This document shows positions 9,443 to 16,404 of a stretch of 19,485 nucleotides of DNA, piece after piece (within the stretch, counting starts at the first letter, position 1; each line of letters opens with the position of its first letter). The stretch lies in contig JBDHUJ010000028.1 of NCBI GenBank assembly GCA_039809105.1, forward strand, positions 1 to 19,485, in the 5' to 3' direction. This DNA comes from JBDHUJ01 sp039809105. Its GTDB lineage: Bacteria; Patescibacteriota; Saccharimonadia; Saccharimonadales; UBA4665. Position numbers and translations under genes: made by a program. A model generated the notes under the pieces. The model made no database searches, was not told where the DNA came from, and was given only the letters and a program-made list of their open reading frames with translations.

Positions 9443-12400
9443 TTACGCGTCAGCTTCGCCTTCGGCGGGCTCGCCCTTTATGCGAAGCATGCCGTCATTG
9501 TCGATGATTATGGTGTCGTCGGGGTCAGGTTCCCCTTCTTTCGGCACCTTGGCCTTCAGGTGGATTACGCCTTCGTTTGTCGATAGTACGTCTGCCTTGG
9601 GAGCCTCGCTCGCCTGAACTTTCGGCGCAGACTCTGGCTTGGGTGCAGTAGCCGACGCTGGTGCTTTGGGGGCCTTGAGACTACGCTTCAGTTCTTTGGC
9701 AATGTCGTCGATTTCACGCTGGTCGAGCTGTGCGCTGGAAATATTGCCCATGACTTCTGCTTCTGTTTGCCGGGCAGGTTCAAGCGATGGCGCGGACGGC
9801 ACGGTGGGAGCAGATGGAGCTGGCGCCGCTATCGGACCGCTAAAGGCAGGCTGTGCCACCGGTTGTTGCGACGGCATAGCTGCACGAGTGTTGCCGATTG
9901 GCGGCGTCGGCAGGCTGGCACGCTGCTTGGCAAGCCATTCGTCCAGGAACGAACCTTGAGCGGACGGCCGTGCGGGCGCAGGCGCTGCGCCCGCAGCAGT
10001 TCCAGCCGTGGGCCGCGCACCGGAAGCTGGCGGCATACCCATAGTGTTGCCGGGCGCTGCACCGAACGGGTTGCTCATCGCCGGCTGCGCAGGCGTCTGC
10101 GTCGTCATACGCGCAAAGATATCTTTTTCGACAACAGCTTTCGGTTTGCCATACTTGGCGGCAGAAAGCTGTTTCAGCGCCATAGCGAGCTGGGGGTTCG
10201 GGTTACCGAGCGGCGGTAATGTCGCCATACTGAACGGTTGCGTCGGAACACCACCTATAAGCGTCCGTACTATGGTATTGTAATTCGGCACACGCAGGAG
10301 GTCGTCGCCACTGAATGCCGGTTGGAAATACCGGCTCAATGCCTCGACATCATTCTGGCCGATACGGAAACTGACGATAGTACCTATGTTACCGAACACC
10401 GCATCGCGAATTTCATCCGTCAGCTGTGTCGTAAACTGGTTGGCGACAATCAGGTTCAAATGGAACTTCCGCGCTTCACTCATTATGGTTGCGAAACTGT
10501 CTGTCGAGAAGTTTTGGAACTCATCGACATACAGCGAAAAGTCCACGCGTTGATCTTCGGGTATGTTCGCCCGGCTCATCGCGGCAGCCTGGAACTTCAT
10601 AACGAAAATCATACCCAGCAACTTGCTGTTCAAGTCCCCGACCCTACCCTTGCTCAGGTTTACCAGGAGGATTTTCTTGTTATCCATGATATCCCGCAGG
10701 TTCAAAGAACTTTTCGTCTGACCGATTATGTTCCGCATCATCTCGTTGCTGCGGAACGCCCCGAACTTACTGACGAACCAGGTGTTCACCTCGCCAGCTT
10801 CGTTCGAACGCTGGCTCGCCGGAAACTCTTTTTGCCAATAATCGAGTACATTTGGGTCTTTTACATGTTGTAATTTTTGCTTCAAAAATTGCGGGTCCAC
10901 AAAAAGTTTCGGAATATCTATAAATGTACCCCCGTCAGGGTCGGCCATAATCGCAAGTGCCGCATTGCGGAAGATGTGCTCATAGCGTGGCCCCATGATT
11001 CCTTGATGTTGTGGGTCATACAACTTCTGCAGCATATTCAGGGCTTCCTGAATAAGAAAATCTTTCTGATCCGGACTATCCGCTTCGAACAAATTAAGTC
11101 CCATCGGGTAATCCATGTCGGCCGGCGAAAAATAAATGACGTCTTCTGTGCGCTCTTTGGGTACCATGGCGAGCAGCGCTTCGGCAGTATCGCCGTGAGG
11201 GTCGACAAAAGCGAATCCGCCGCCGTTCATCATGTCCTGCAGTGCCAGGTTTTCCAGAAACACTGACTTACCAGTACCGGTCTGTCCGACCGCATACATG
11301 TGTCGCTGCCGGTCTTTGATACTCAAGCGTATCGGCTTCTTGATGCCACGGAACACGTTGTAGCCGAGCAATAAGCCCTCATCGGGCATGTTACGCGGGC
11401 CATCGACCTGTTTGGACTCCTGACGCTCCAGCTGCGAAGTCGGGATACTGTTCTGGTCTGGAAAATGAAACAGCGTAGCCATTTCGATACTGTTCAAGAT
11501 ATTGCGCTTTTTCTGCTGGGGGAAAAACCGCAATATATATGCATTGACGAGCGCTGCCATATCTTTTGCGGGCGTATACGTAAAGCCGTTCTTGCCTGGC
11601 GCGTCGAAAAGCGAAAAGCTGGCAACGATGTTGTTCAGAATCGCCTGCGAGCGCTGCGAAATGTTCGATGAAGCCACTACTCGTATAGCCACCTCAAAGC
11701 CGGTATGACGAGTCTTGTCATCGATAGCGTCGAGCACTGACTGTTCAAGCGAGGATAGTTCTTTCGGTTTGCTTTCTTCTTTGGGTTCAGGCGGCTTTAC
11801 CAGCGCCGTTACCATCTGCTTGGCCAACAGCGACGCATTGATACCCTTATCTTCACCTTTACGTTTCTTGCTGGCGAGGCTGGAGGCCTGTTTTCGCCAG
11901 GAGCTATCGGCCGGCCGGAACAGTATTTGTATAGCAGCACCGTCCTCCCGTTCAAGCGTGGAAAGCGCGTTCAGAAGCGCCTGTAGCGCGTCACGCTTTA
12001 TATCCTGATATGTCGCGATAGGGTACGCAAACGATTCCTTGAGGTTCAATTCCCCGCCCACAGTCCCCGAAAGCTTGCCGACTTCGTTAAAAATATTGTG
12101 TTCAGCAACTTCTTCGAGACGCGCCGACGGATAGGCGCTGACTATGGCCTGTTTGATTACTTCGACCATATCTATTGGCACACCCGCATAGAGGTATACA
12201 AAACCCTTGGAACCGACTATTTCGAAGCTGAAATGCTTCTGACCGTACCACCGGTTTTTGAAGCCTTTCTGGGTCGTGCTGGCAATGATGTTATAGATAA
12301 TCTGTGCTTTCGAGATATTCTCGTCTATTACATCACGCACGTCACGCCCACCCGCCTCCGCATCTTCGCTGGCCGGCGGCAGATGTATAAGGAGCGGGAC

Positions 12401-12526
12401 CATCTGAAGGCTCCGTTCGTAATTCTTCGTATCGTAGCCGGTTTTCCGGATTTTCATGAATGCCACCGGCCCGGCGACCACCAAAGCCGCCAGGAAAATG
12501 ACGCCTATGATAAGCAGCGCCGCCAT
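9443..12526 (-). CDS. VirD4/TraG-type coupling ATPase (type IV secretion-like)
   Basis: This 1027-residue membrane-anchored P-loop ATPase belongs to the HerA/VirD4/TraG superfamily. One transmembrane helix at about 3-24 is followed by a long N-terminal region (25-400) with no named domain I recognise. The Walker A motif is GQTGTGKS at 414-421, 'FVDPHGD' lies at 440-446, and Walker B is 'LYVDEFQNF' with Asp668 and Glu669. A conserved 'ANQFTTQL' follows. The tail after about 790 is Pro/Ala-rich and probably disordered, ending acidic. Relatives move DNA or protein through type IV machines, or drive pilus-linked DNA uptake; the substrate here is unknown. The ATG follows the stop of the 95-residue gene by one base (TAG-G-ATG), so the two are probably coupled. 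No relaxase or VirB channel genes lie in this window. Confidence 0.88.
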   Translation of the reverse strand: MAALLIIGVIFLAALVVAGPVAFMKIRKTGYDTKNYERSLQMVPLLIHLPPASEDAEAGGRDVRDVIDENISKAQIIYNIIASTTQKGFKNRWYGQKHFSFEIVGSKGFVYLYAGVPIDMVEVIKQAIVSAYPSARLEEVAEHNIFNEVGKLSGTVGGELNLKESFAYPIATYQDIKRDALQALLNALSTLEREDGAAIQILFRPADSSWRKQASSLASKKRKGEDKGINASLLAKQMVTALVKPPEPKEESKPKELSSLEQSVLDAIDDKTRHTGFEVAIRVVASSNISQRSQAILNNIVASFSLFDAPGKNGFTYTPAKDMAALVNAYILRFFPQQKKRNILNSIEMATLFHFPDQNSIPTSQLERQESKQVDGPRNMPDEGLLLGYNVFRGIKKPIRLSIKDRQRHMYAVGQTGTGKSVFLENLALQDMMNGGGFAFVDPHGDTAEALLAMVPKERTEDVIYFSPADMDYPMGLNLFEADSPDQKDFLIQEALNMLQKLYDPQHQGIMGPRYEHIFRNAALAIMADPDGGTFIDIPKLFVDPQFLKQKLQHVKDPNVLDYWQKEFPASQRSNEAGEVNTWFVSKFGAFRSNEMMRNIIGQTKSSLNLRDIMDNKKILLVNLSKGRVGDLNSKLLGMIFVMKFQAAAMSRANIPEDQRVDFSLYVDEFQNFSTDSFATIMSEARKFHLNLIVANQFTTQLTDEIRDAVFGNIGTIVSFRIGQNDVEALSRYFQPAFSGDDLLRVPNYNTIVRTLIGGVPTQPFSMATLPPLGNPNPQLAMALKQLSAAKYGKPKAVVEKDIFARMTTQTPAQPAMSNPFGAAPGNTMGMPPASGARPTAGTAAGAAPAPARPSAQGSFLDEWLAKQRASLPTPPIGNTRAAMPSQQPVAQPAFSGPIAAPAPSAPTVPSAPSLEPARQTEAEVMGNISSAQLDQREIDDIAKELKRSLKAPKAPASATAPKPESAPKVQASEAPKADVLSTNEGVIHLKAKVPKEGEPDPDDTIIIDNDGMLRIKGEPAEGEADA

Positions 12527-12527
12527 C

Positions 12528-12815
12528 CTAGTTGTCCGCTCCTTTGATTGTCCGGCCGAATTCCTGGTACAGGTACGCCGCCTTCAAGCGCTCTATTTCC
12601 CGTGTCTGCATATAAGGGTCTGCAGCATACTGCCGCGAAAGCGTAGCCAGTTGACGCAGCGTTGCATCCAGCACACTCTGTTGCTCTTGGGGCGCGGCGG
12701 CGGCCGGCTGGGCAGCAGGCGCACTGTAGCCAGGCTGAACCGGCGGCAAGCCAGCACTACCAGCACTCATATTCGACTGCTCCGAAACCGACCCACGATT
12801 ATCTGTAGGATTCAT
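12528..12815 (-). CDS. Small Pro/Ala-rich protein coupled to the ATPase gene
   Basis: This protein has 95 residues and its family is not recognised. Residues 1-45 are low-complexity (Ser, Gly, Pro, Ala, Gln) and likely disordered. Residues 46-90 ('SVLDATLRQLATLSRQYAADPYMQTREIERLKAAYLYQEFG') form a probable alpha-helical region. It has no signal peptide or membrane helix. Its stop is one base before the ATG of the large ATPase gene, so it is probably a co-translated accessory or adaptor; this is inference from position only. A -10 box lies just before its ATG. Confidence 0.75.
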   Translation of the reverse strand: MNPTDNRGSVSEQSNMSAGSAGLPPVQPGYSAPAAQPAAAAPQEQQSVLDATLRQLATLSRQYAADPYMQTREIERLKAAYLYQEFGRTIKGADN

Positions 12816-12825
12816 ATCTGCCTAC

Positions 12826-12831
12826 AGTATA
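12826..12831 (-). promoter_or_regulatory. -10 box for the coupling-ATPase operon
   Basis: TATACT on the minus strand (12826-12831) is ten bases before the ATG at 12815, so the 5' leader would be only about four bases and lacks a Shine-Dalgarno sequence. A TTGACT lies further upstream at a non-ideal spacing of about 22 bases. Confidence 0.5.
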
Positions 12832-12937
12832 TACCTCTCGACGCCCAGTTTGTAGTCAAACGTATCTGTTCGGAGGCAGATACCGAAGACGTCACATCTT
12901 GAAGCGCCGCGAGAGAAGCAGGCCAGGATGGGATGCT

Positions 12938-13306
12938 TTAGTCGGGCTGCCCTCTTTTGCGGCCACGCACGACATAAAAATACGTCACGGCGAACAAGAG
13001 CAAGAGCGTCACAACATCCCTAAGAACAAGTTGCCCAAGCGACCCGAGCACAACTATGAAGCTGGCAAACAGTCCAACGAATCTGGCCGTCTGGCGCACA
13101 TCGTGCTCGGACCGCTGCTTTCCCCGTGTGAACCGCTGCCAGGCAAACGCCAACGATATCCAGAGTTCATACAGAGCGAGGTACAGCAGGACAAATGGTA
13201 CCACCAGCAGGAAGACTGGCAGACGGCCAGGATTTACCAGCAGCAACCAGCCGGATAATGCTACCCAACAGATTGCTGTACGGATGAGTTGTCGTTTTAG
13301 TCGCAT
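12938..13306 (-). CDS. Small four-helix membrane protein, unknown function
   Basis: This protein has 122 residues, basic at both ends (MRLKRQ, RGRKRGQPD). Predicted membrane segments are about 9-25, 30-55, 76-94 and 97-113, with a charged loop 'RFTRGKQRSEHDVRQ' at 58-72. No catalytic motif or family is recognised. AAGGG about five bases before the ATG is a possible ribosome binding site. It precedes the ATPase operon on the same strand with a gap of about 120 bases, so it is probably its own transcription unit. Confidence 0.65.
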   Translation of the reverse strand: MRLKRQLIRTAICWVALSGWLLLVNPGRLPVFLLVVPFVLLYLALYELWISLAFAWQRFTRGKQRSEHDVRQTARFVGLFASFIVVLGSLGQLVLRDVVTLLLLFAVTYFYVVRGRKRGQPD

Positions 13307-13336
13307 AGGAACCCTTGCTTAATTAAAATGCGCTCT

Positions 13337-13456
13337 ATGCCTACACAACATAAAGCGCATTCTGACCCGATTGATGATAAATATGGTGTCACAGGCGGTC
13401 AAATCCGCTCAAAAAATGATAGTTATGTAGCGCTTGCCGCCTGCAACTGTGACTGA
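13337..13456 (+). CDS. Possible 39-residue small protein
   Basis: This open frame starts at ATG 13337 (an upstream in-frame ATG lies at 13328) and ends TGA at 13454-13456. The peptide starts MPTQHKAHSDPIDD and ends VALAACNCD. TAAAAT (13324-13329) lies seven bases before the ATG, the same leaderless spacing seen at other genes here. Against it, the frame is short, has no known relatives to me, and overlaps strongly self-complementary DNA that may instead be a structured RNA. The start region is inside a hairpin (13328-13361). Confidence 0.3.
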   Translation: MPTQHKAHSDPIDDKYGVTGGQIRSKNDSYVALAACNCD

Positions 13457-13488
13457 CCGCTCTCACCCCGTTTAGCGGGGTTCGAGCG
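13388..13488 (+). promoter_or_regulatory. Structured element with mutually exclusive stems
   Basis: GTCACAG (13388-13394) can pair with CTGTGAC (13447-13453), extended by GCGG with CCGC. Alternatively GCGGTCA (13395-13401) can pair with TGACCGC (13454-13460). The second pairing would break the GC-rich hairpin CGCTC-TC-ACCCCG / CGGGGT-TC-GAGCG (13458-13488). Competing stems of this sort occur in attenuators and riboswitches. No known class is recognised, and strand is assigned from the possible upstream promoter only. Confidence 0.4.
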
Positions 13489-13509
13489 TTATACCTTGTA
13501 AGCGTTTTT

Positions 13510-13532
13510 GTTTCGGATGTACCGTCCGGAAC
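13510..13532 (+). terminator. Probable intrinsic terminator of the 13.3-13.5 kb unit
   Basis: GTTTCGGATG and CGTCCGGAAC form a 10-bp stem, including G-U pairs, with loop TAC. It is followed after a few bases by a T-rich run (13538-13548). It would end a plus-strand transcript covering the structured element. Confidence 0.45.
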
Positions 13533-13671
13533 GATGGTTTTTGTTTTTGGCTTACTGTTTACATGCTACTACACATGGGCGATTTTGTCAATATGCTTTT
13601 GCTTATATAGGGGTCATTTTTGGATGCAAAAGTTATACACAGATTTCTTTCAAAATGCTTATATTTTCTTG

Positions 13672-13700
13672 TTGACAGTCGCCATCTGTTTTAATACTAT
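13672..13700 (+). promoter_or_regulatory. Strong promoter of a short RNA
   Basis: TTGACA (13672-13677) is a perfect -35 box, with a 17-base spacer and TACTAT (13695-13700) as the -10 box. The predicted start at about 13707 coincides with the first base of a hairpin, and a terminator follows 75 bases later. Confidence 0.75.
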
Positions 13701-13706
13701 ATCTGT

Positions 13707-13781
13707 AGCACTGAACAAAATAAGTGCTCAAAAACAAAAAGACCAAAGATAAAACAACGGCTTCTCGCAGGCCGTTGTTTT
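13707..13781 (+). ncRNA. Candidate small RNA of about 75 nt
   Basis: From the inferred start the RNA has a 5' hairpin AGCACT/AGTGCT (13707-13728). An unstructured A/C-rich linker (about 13729-13750) follows, then a perfect 11-bp terminator stem AAAACAACGGC / GCCGTTGTTTT (13751-13781). The arrangement of promoter, 5' stem, open middle and terminator is typical of bacterial trans-acting small RNAs. No open frame of note lies inside it. It does not match any family I know. Confidence 0.6.
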
Positions 13782-13829
13782 ACCAAGAAGGTCTACCAAA
13801 CAAAAGCAAAAACAATATCTCCAAAATCT

Positions 13830-13877
13830 AAAACAATCCGCACGGCTCGTACCAAGCCACACAATGCGGGTTGTTTT
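13830..13877 (+). terminator. Second, similar terminator hairpin
   Basis: AAAACAATCCGCA (13830-13842) pairs fully, with one G-U, to TGCGGGTTGTTTT (13865-13877). An inner stem GGCT/AGCC is present and a T-run follows. The stem base repeats the AAAACAA...TTGTTTT frame of the terminator at 13751-13781, after a similar A/C-rich linker. The unit may be a diverged duplicate or a longer read-through form of the small RNA. Confidence 0.6.
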
Positions 13878-13890
13878 TAATTCCAAGTCA

Positions 13891-14010
13891 CAAGCACCAA
13901 ACCACAATGACCAATCAATAACCAAATGCTTAAATGAAGGAATGACCTAAATCAGACATTTAGAAATTTGGTTATTCGGGCATTGATTGGTCATTGTGGT
14001 TTGGTGCTTG
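13891..14010. repeat. 120-bp palindrome with perfect 29-bp arms (heptad family)
   Basis: Bases 13891-13919 and 13982-14010 are perfect inverted copies. The left arm reads as 7-base words at 13891, 13898, 13905, 13912 and 13919, of general form CAANNAC. The centre holds a weaker inner stem (TAAATG/CATTTA). It shares several long matches with the insertion in the 16S gene (details there). It ends five bases before the comM -35 box, so it could block read-through from upstream. Confidence 0.9.
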
Positions 14011-14014
14011 GCCA

Positions 14015-14043
14015 TTTGCATTTGATACTCTTTGTTTTATAAT
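14015..14043 (+). promoter_or_regulatory. comM promoter (leaderless type)
   Basis: TTTGCA (14015-14020), a 17-base spacer and a perfect TATAAT (14038-14043). TTGCAT one base on gives a 16-base spacer. The -10 box ends eight bases before the ATG at 14052, so the transcript would start at or next to the start codon. There is no Shine-Dalgarno sequence. Confidence 0.75.
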
Positions 14044-14051
14044 CCGGCGTA

Positions 14052-15584
14052 ATGAAGACTGAGCGGAGCGTCAAGAGTTTGGTAGAAACCGGCCAGCACG
14101 GCCTGGTCGTCGACATTGAGTGCCATTTGTCGAACAACATTCCCGGCATAACAATCGTTGGCTACGCCAACAAAGCCGTCGACGAAGCCAAAGAACGCAT
14201 CCGCAGCGCGTTCAGCAGCAGCAACATGGAGCTGCCAGCCAAGCGCATTACTATCAACCTCGCGCCAGCCGATGTGCCCAAAGACAGCACCGGCTTCGAC
14301 CTCGGCATCGCCGCAGCTGTGTTGCAAGCCACTGGCTACGTGAAAGGCCGGCTGAGCGACACGGCTGTTATGGGCGAACTTGGCCTGGAGGGCGATGTCC
14401 GGCCCATACGCGGCATTATCGGCAAGCTGCTTGTTGGCAAACAGCATGGGCTGAAGCTGTTTGTCATACCCGAGGCCAATCTGGCGCAGGCCATTCTGGT
14501 CCCCGATGTGAAGCTCGTGCCTGTCACTTCCCTGACCCAGCTGTTCAATTTTATGAACGATGCCTCTACCACCCCTGTTATAGACACCAACGACTCAAAT
14601 ATCGCGACTCAGACCGAACAGATTGGCACCGAAGAGCTGACCCTAGACGATGTCATCGGCCAGGAACTCGGCAAGCGAGCTGTCGAAATCAGTGCCGCCG
14701 GCGGCCACAACCTGCTACTCGGCGGACCTCCCGGAACTGGCAAAAGCATGCTCGCTAAGGTCTTACCAGGACTCTTGCCGCCACTTACCCGCGAAGAAAT
14801 GCTTGAAGTGACCCATCTGCACAGTCTAGCCAGCAACGACTTCAACCGCATCGTTACTGCCCGCCCCTTCCGCTCGCCGCACCACAGCGCCAGTAATGTC
14901 GCCGTAGTCGGTGGCGGCAACATTGTGCGACCGGGCGAAATGAGCCTGAGCCACCGTGGCGTACTGCTCTTCGACGAACTACCGGAGTTCGGTCGCGTGA
15001 CCGTAGAGGCGCTGCGCCAGCCGCTCGAAACCCGTACCGTCACCATTGCGCGAGCCAAAGAAACGGCCGAGTTCCCCGCTCACTTCATCTTTGTCGGCAC
15101 CGCCAACCCCTGCCCTTGTGGCAATTACCGCACCAGTAAATCTTGCCGCTGCCTGCCACATCAGATAGTCCACTACCGCCGCAAGCTCTCCGGGCCTATA
15201 CTGGACCGTATAGACCTCTACGTCGACGTGCACGAAATAGATAACAGCCAGCTCTTGAGCGACCGGCCAGAAACCACCACTCACCAGACTGCCAAACAGC
15301 GCATTGAAGCTGCCCGCCAGCGCCAAACGAAGCGCTTTAAGGGCACGGCCAAGCTGAACGCCGACATGACGAACCGTGAAATAAAGCAAAGTGCCCTGCT
15401 CGACCCTGCTGCCAAAGACATCTTAGATGCCGCCGCCAACAAGTTCGGCCTCTCGGCCCGCGCCTATATGAGAAGTGTCAAAGTCGCCCGCACCATTGCA
15501 GACCTGGCCGAAAGTGAGACGATTCAGCCAAAACACGTCGCCGAAGCCCTGCAGTACCGAAGCCACGCCTACCACGAAGGCTAA
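14052..15584 (+). CDS. comM: ComM/YifB-family AAA+ ATPase (Mg-chelatase-like)
   Basis: This protein has 510 residues, the usual family length. The N-terminal domain (about 1-170, 'HLSNNIPGITIVGYANKAVDEAKERIRSA') is the ChlI-like fold. A central AAA+ domain follows with Walker A GPPGTGKS (225-232), 'RPFRSPHHSAS' (271-281), Walker B 'LLFDELPEF' with Asp308 and Glu309, and sensor Asn352. A cysteine cluster 'CPCGNYRTSKSCRC' at 354-367 could bind zinc. The C-terminal helical domain contains 'LSARAYMRSVKVARTIADL'. ComM is known as a hexameric branch-migration helicase that helps integrate incoming DNA during natural transformation. The same role here fits the competence reported for Saccharibacteria but is inferred. 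It is transcribed alone from a leaderless promoter, and a heptad palindrome follows two bases after the stop. Confidence 0.95.
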   Translation: MKTERSVKSLVETGQHGLVVDIECHLSNNIPGITIVGYANKAVDEAKERIRSAFSSSNMELPAKRITINLAPADVPKDSTGFDLGIAAAVLQATGYVKGRLSDTAVMGELGLEGDVRPIRGIIGKLLVGKQHGLKLFVIPEANLAQAILVPDVKLVPVTSLTQLFNFMNDASTTPVIDTNDSNIATQTEQIGTEELTLDDVIGQELGKRAVEISAAGGHNLLLGGPPGTGKSMLAKVLPGLLPPLTREEMLEVTHLHSLASNDFNRIVTARPFRSPHHSASNVAVVGGGNIVRPGEMSLSHRGVLLFDELPEFGRVTVEALRQPLETRTVTIARAKETAEFPAHFIFVGTANPCPCGNYRTSKSCRCLPHQIVHYRRKLSGPILDRIDLYVDVHEIDNSQLLSDRPETTTHQTAKQRIEAARQRQTKRFKGTAKLNADMTNREIKQSALLDPAAKDILDAAANKFGLSARAYMRSVKVARTIADLAESETIQPKHVAEALQYRSHAYHEG

Positions 15585-15586
15585 GG

Positions 15587-15667
15587 CAAGTATCAAGTAC
15601 CAAGTTTCAGGTATCAAGGACTTCTAGCCGCCCCACTTGAGCCTTGAAACTTGGAACTTGATACTTG
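15587..15667. repeat. Heptad quasi-palindrome after comM
   Basis: The arms 15587-15609 and 15645-15667 are complementary at 22 of 23 bases. The left side reads as 7-base words starting at 15587, 15594, 15601, 15608 and 15615 (CAAGTAT, CAAGTAC and variants). It begins two bases after the comM stop and probably serves as its transcript end, though no T-run follows. The words differ from those of the comM-upstream palindrome, but the design is the same. Confidence 0.85.
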
Positions 15668-15682
15668 TTACGCATTTCCCTG

Positions 15683-15711
15683 TTGCGACCGAAGTTCATA
15701 TCTGTTATAAT
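15683..15711 (+). promoter_or_regulatory. Promoter of infC-rpmI-rplT
   Basis: TTGCGA (15683-15688), a 17-base spacer and a perfect TATAAT (15706-15711). The start near 15718 gives a leader of about 27 bases carrying the AAGGAG ribosome binding site of infC. Confidence 0.85.
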
Positions 15712-15744
15712 TCGGTGACGTAAAAACACATAAGGAGACCTGTA

Positions 15745-16275
15745 ATCAGTAACAGTACTCGCCTGAATGGAGCAATTCGGGCACCGCAGCTTCGGGTAGT
15801 AGACAGCGATGGCAAGCAGCTCGGCATTTTAAGCCGTGCAGAAGCCCTGCGTCTGGCAGAAGAGCAAGAGCTCGACCTGGTCGAGATTTCGCCAAATGCC
15901 GACCCACCGGTAGTGAAAATTGTCGATTGGGGCAAATATAACTACCAGAAAACGAAGCAGCAACAGGCAAACAAGCGGAACACCAAAAGCTTGGATATGA
16001 AGCAAATGCGCTTCGGACTCAAGATTGGCGACCATGACCTCGACGTCAAAATGAAGAAAGTCACTGGTTTTCTCGAGGCGGGTCACAAAGTAAAGATAAC
16101 TCTTTTCTTCCGCGGCCGGGAACTGGCGCACAAAGATATAGGTTTTAAACTAGCTGACCGTGTCATCAACGATATATTCGGAGATACCATCGCCGTGGAC
16201 CAACAGCCACAGCTCAACGGCAAGCAGCTATCATTCGTTATACGAAGCAACAAGGCCGCTAAAGCAGCCAATTAA
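15745..16275 (+). CDS. infC: Translation initiation factor IF-3, ATC start
   Basis: This 176-residue IF3 binds the 30S subunit, prevents premature 50S joining and checks the start codon. The N-terminal domain contains 'RLNGAIRAPQLRVVDSDGKQLG' and the linker-region 'LVEISPNADPPVVKIVDWGKYNYQ'. The C-terminal domain carries 'MRFGLKIGDHDLDVKMKK', 'GHKVKITLFFRGRELAH' and an 'LSFVI' end. The nearest in-frame ATG (15913) would delete the N-domain, and an in-frame stop sits at 15721-15723. The only codon correctly placed after AAGGAG (15732-15737) is ATC at 15745, seven bases on. Rare non-AUG starts are a known infC trait (AUU in E. coli) used for autoregulation, since IF3 rejects such starts when abundant. 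First gene of the classic infC-rpmI-rplT operon. Confidence 0.93.
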   Translation: MSNSTRLNGAIRAPQLRVVDSDGKQLGILSRAEALRLAEEQELDLVEISPNADPPVVKIVDWGKYNYQKTKQQQANKRNTKSLDMKQMRFGLKIGDHDLDVKMKKVTGFLEAGHKVKITLFFRGRELAHKDIGFKLADRVINDIFGDTIAVDQQPQLNGKQLSFVIRSNKAAKAAN

Positions 16276-16380
16276 CAATTAACGTTTGTCCATTATCGAT
16301 GAATTATCGATTATCGTGTATCAGTTGAAACTCCAATTGGTAAACGGTAAATGATAATCCATTGAAAAATGATAATTGAA
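16276..16380. repeat. Degenerate heptad quasi-palindrome between infC and rpmI
   Basis: The 129-base gap between the two genes holds repeated 7-base words. AATTAAC occurs twice (16270 and 16277, overlapping the infC stop), ATTATCG occurs at 16292, 16303 and 16310, then TGGTAAA, CGGTAAA and TGATAAT run from 16338. The right side (ATGATAAT twice) is roughly complementary to the left, so an imperfect hairpin can form. It is the least regular member of the group. It may modulate read-through to the ribosomal protein genes. Confidence 0.55.
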
Positions 16381-16404
16381 AATTTACGACTGAAAGGAGT
16401 TGTA

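Larger units (their letters stand above)
13307..14051. other. Gene-poor region rich in hairpins and small transcripts
   Basis: This stretch of about 745 bases has no large gene I trust. The longer open frame at 13534-13752 (+) is low-complexity, AT-rich and overlaps a strong promoter, so I treat it as chance. From left to right the region holds a possible 39-codon ORF with hairpins, a terminator-like hairpin, a promoter and short RNA, a second terminator-like hairpin, a 120-bp palindrome and the comM promoter. Each is listed separately. Confidence 0.7.

Noticed and set aside
13534..13752. 72-codon hydrophobic open frame
   Set aside because: AT-rich, low-complexity and overlapping the strong small-RNA promoter and RNA. 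No ribosome binding site is visible, and its apparent hydrophobicity follows from T-richness.
13728..13925. 65-codon minus-strand frame
   Set aside because: It runs through two terminator hairpins and part of the palindrome and has no start signals.
13891..14010. CRISPR array
   Set aside because: The repeats are 7-base, degenerate and inverted, without uniform spacers or nearby cas genes.
16369..16404. Upstream ATG for L35
   Set aside because: It lies in the heptad repeat, adds 12 residues not typical of L35, and the Shine-Dalgarno sequence points to 16405.
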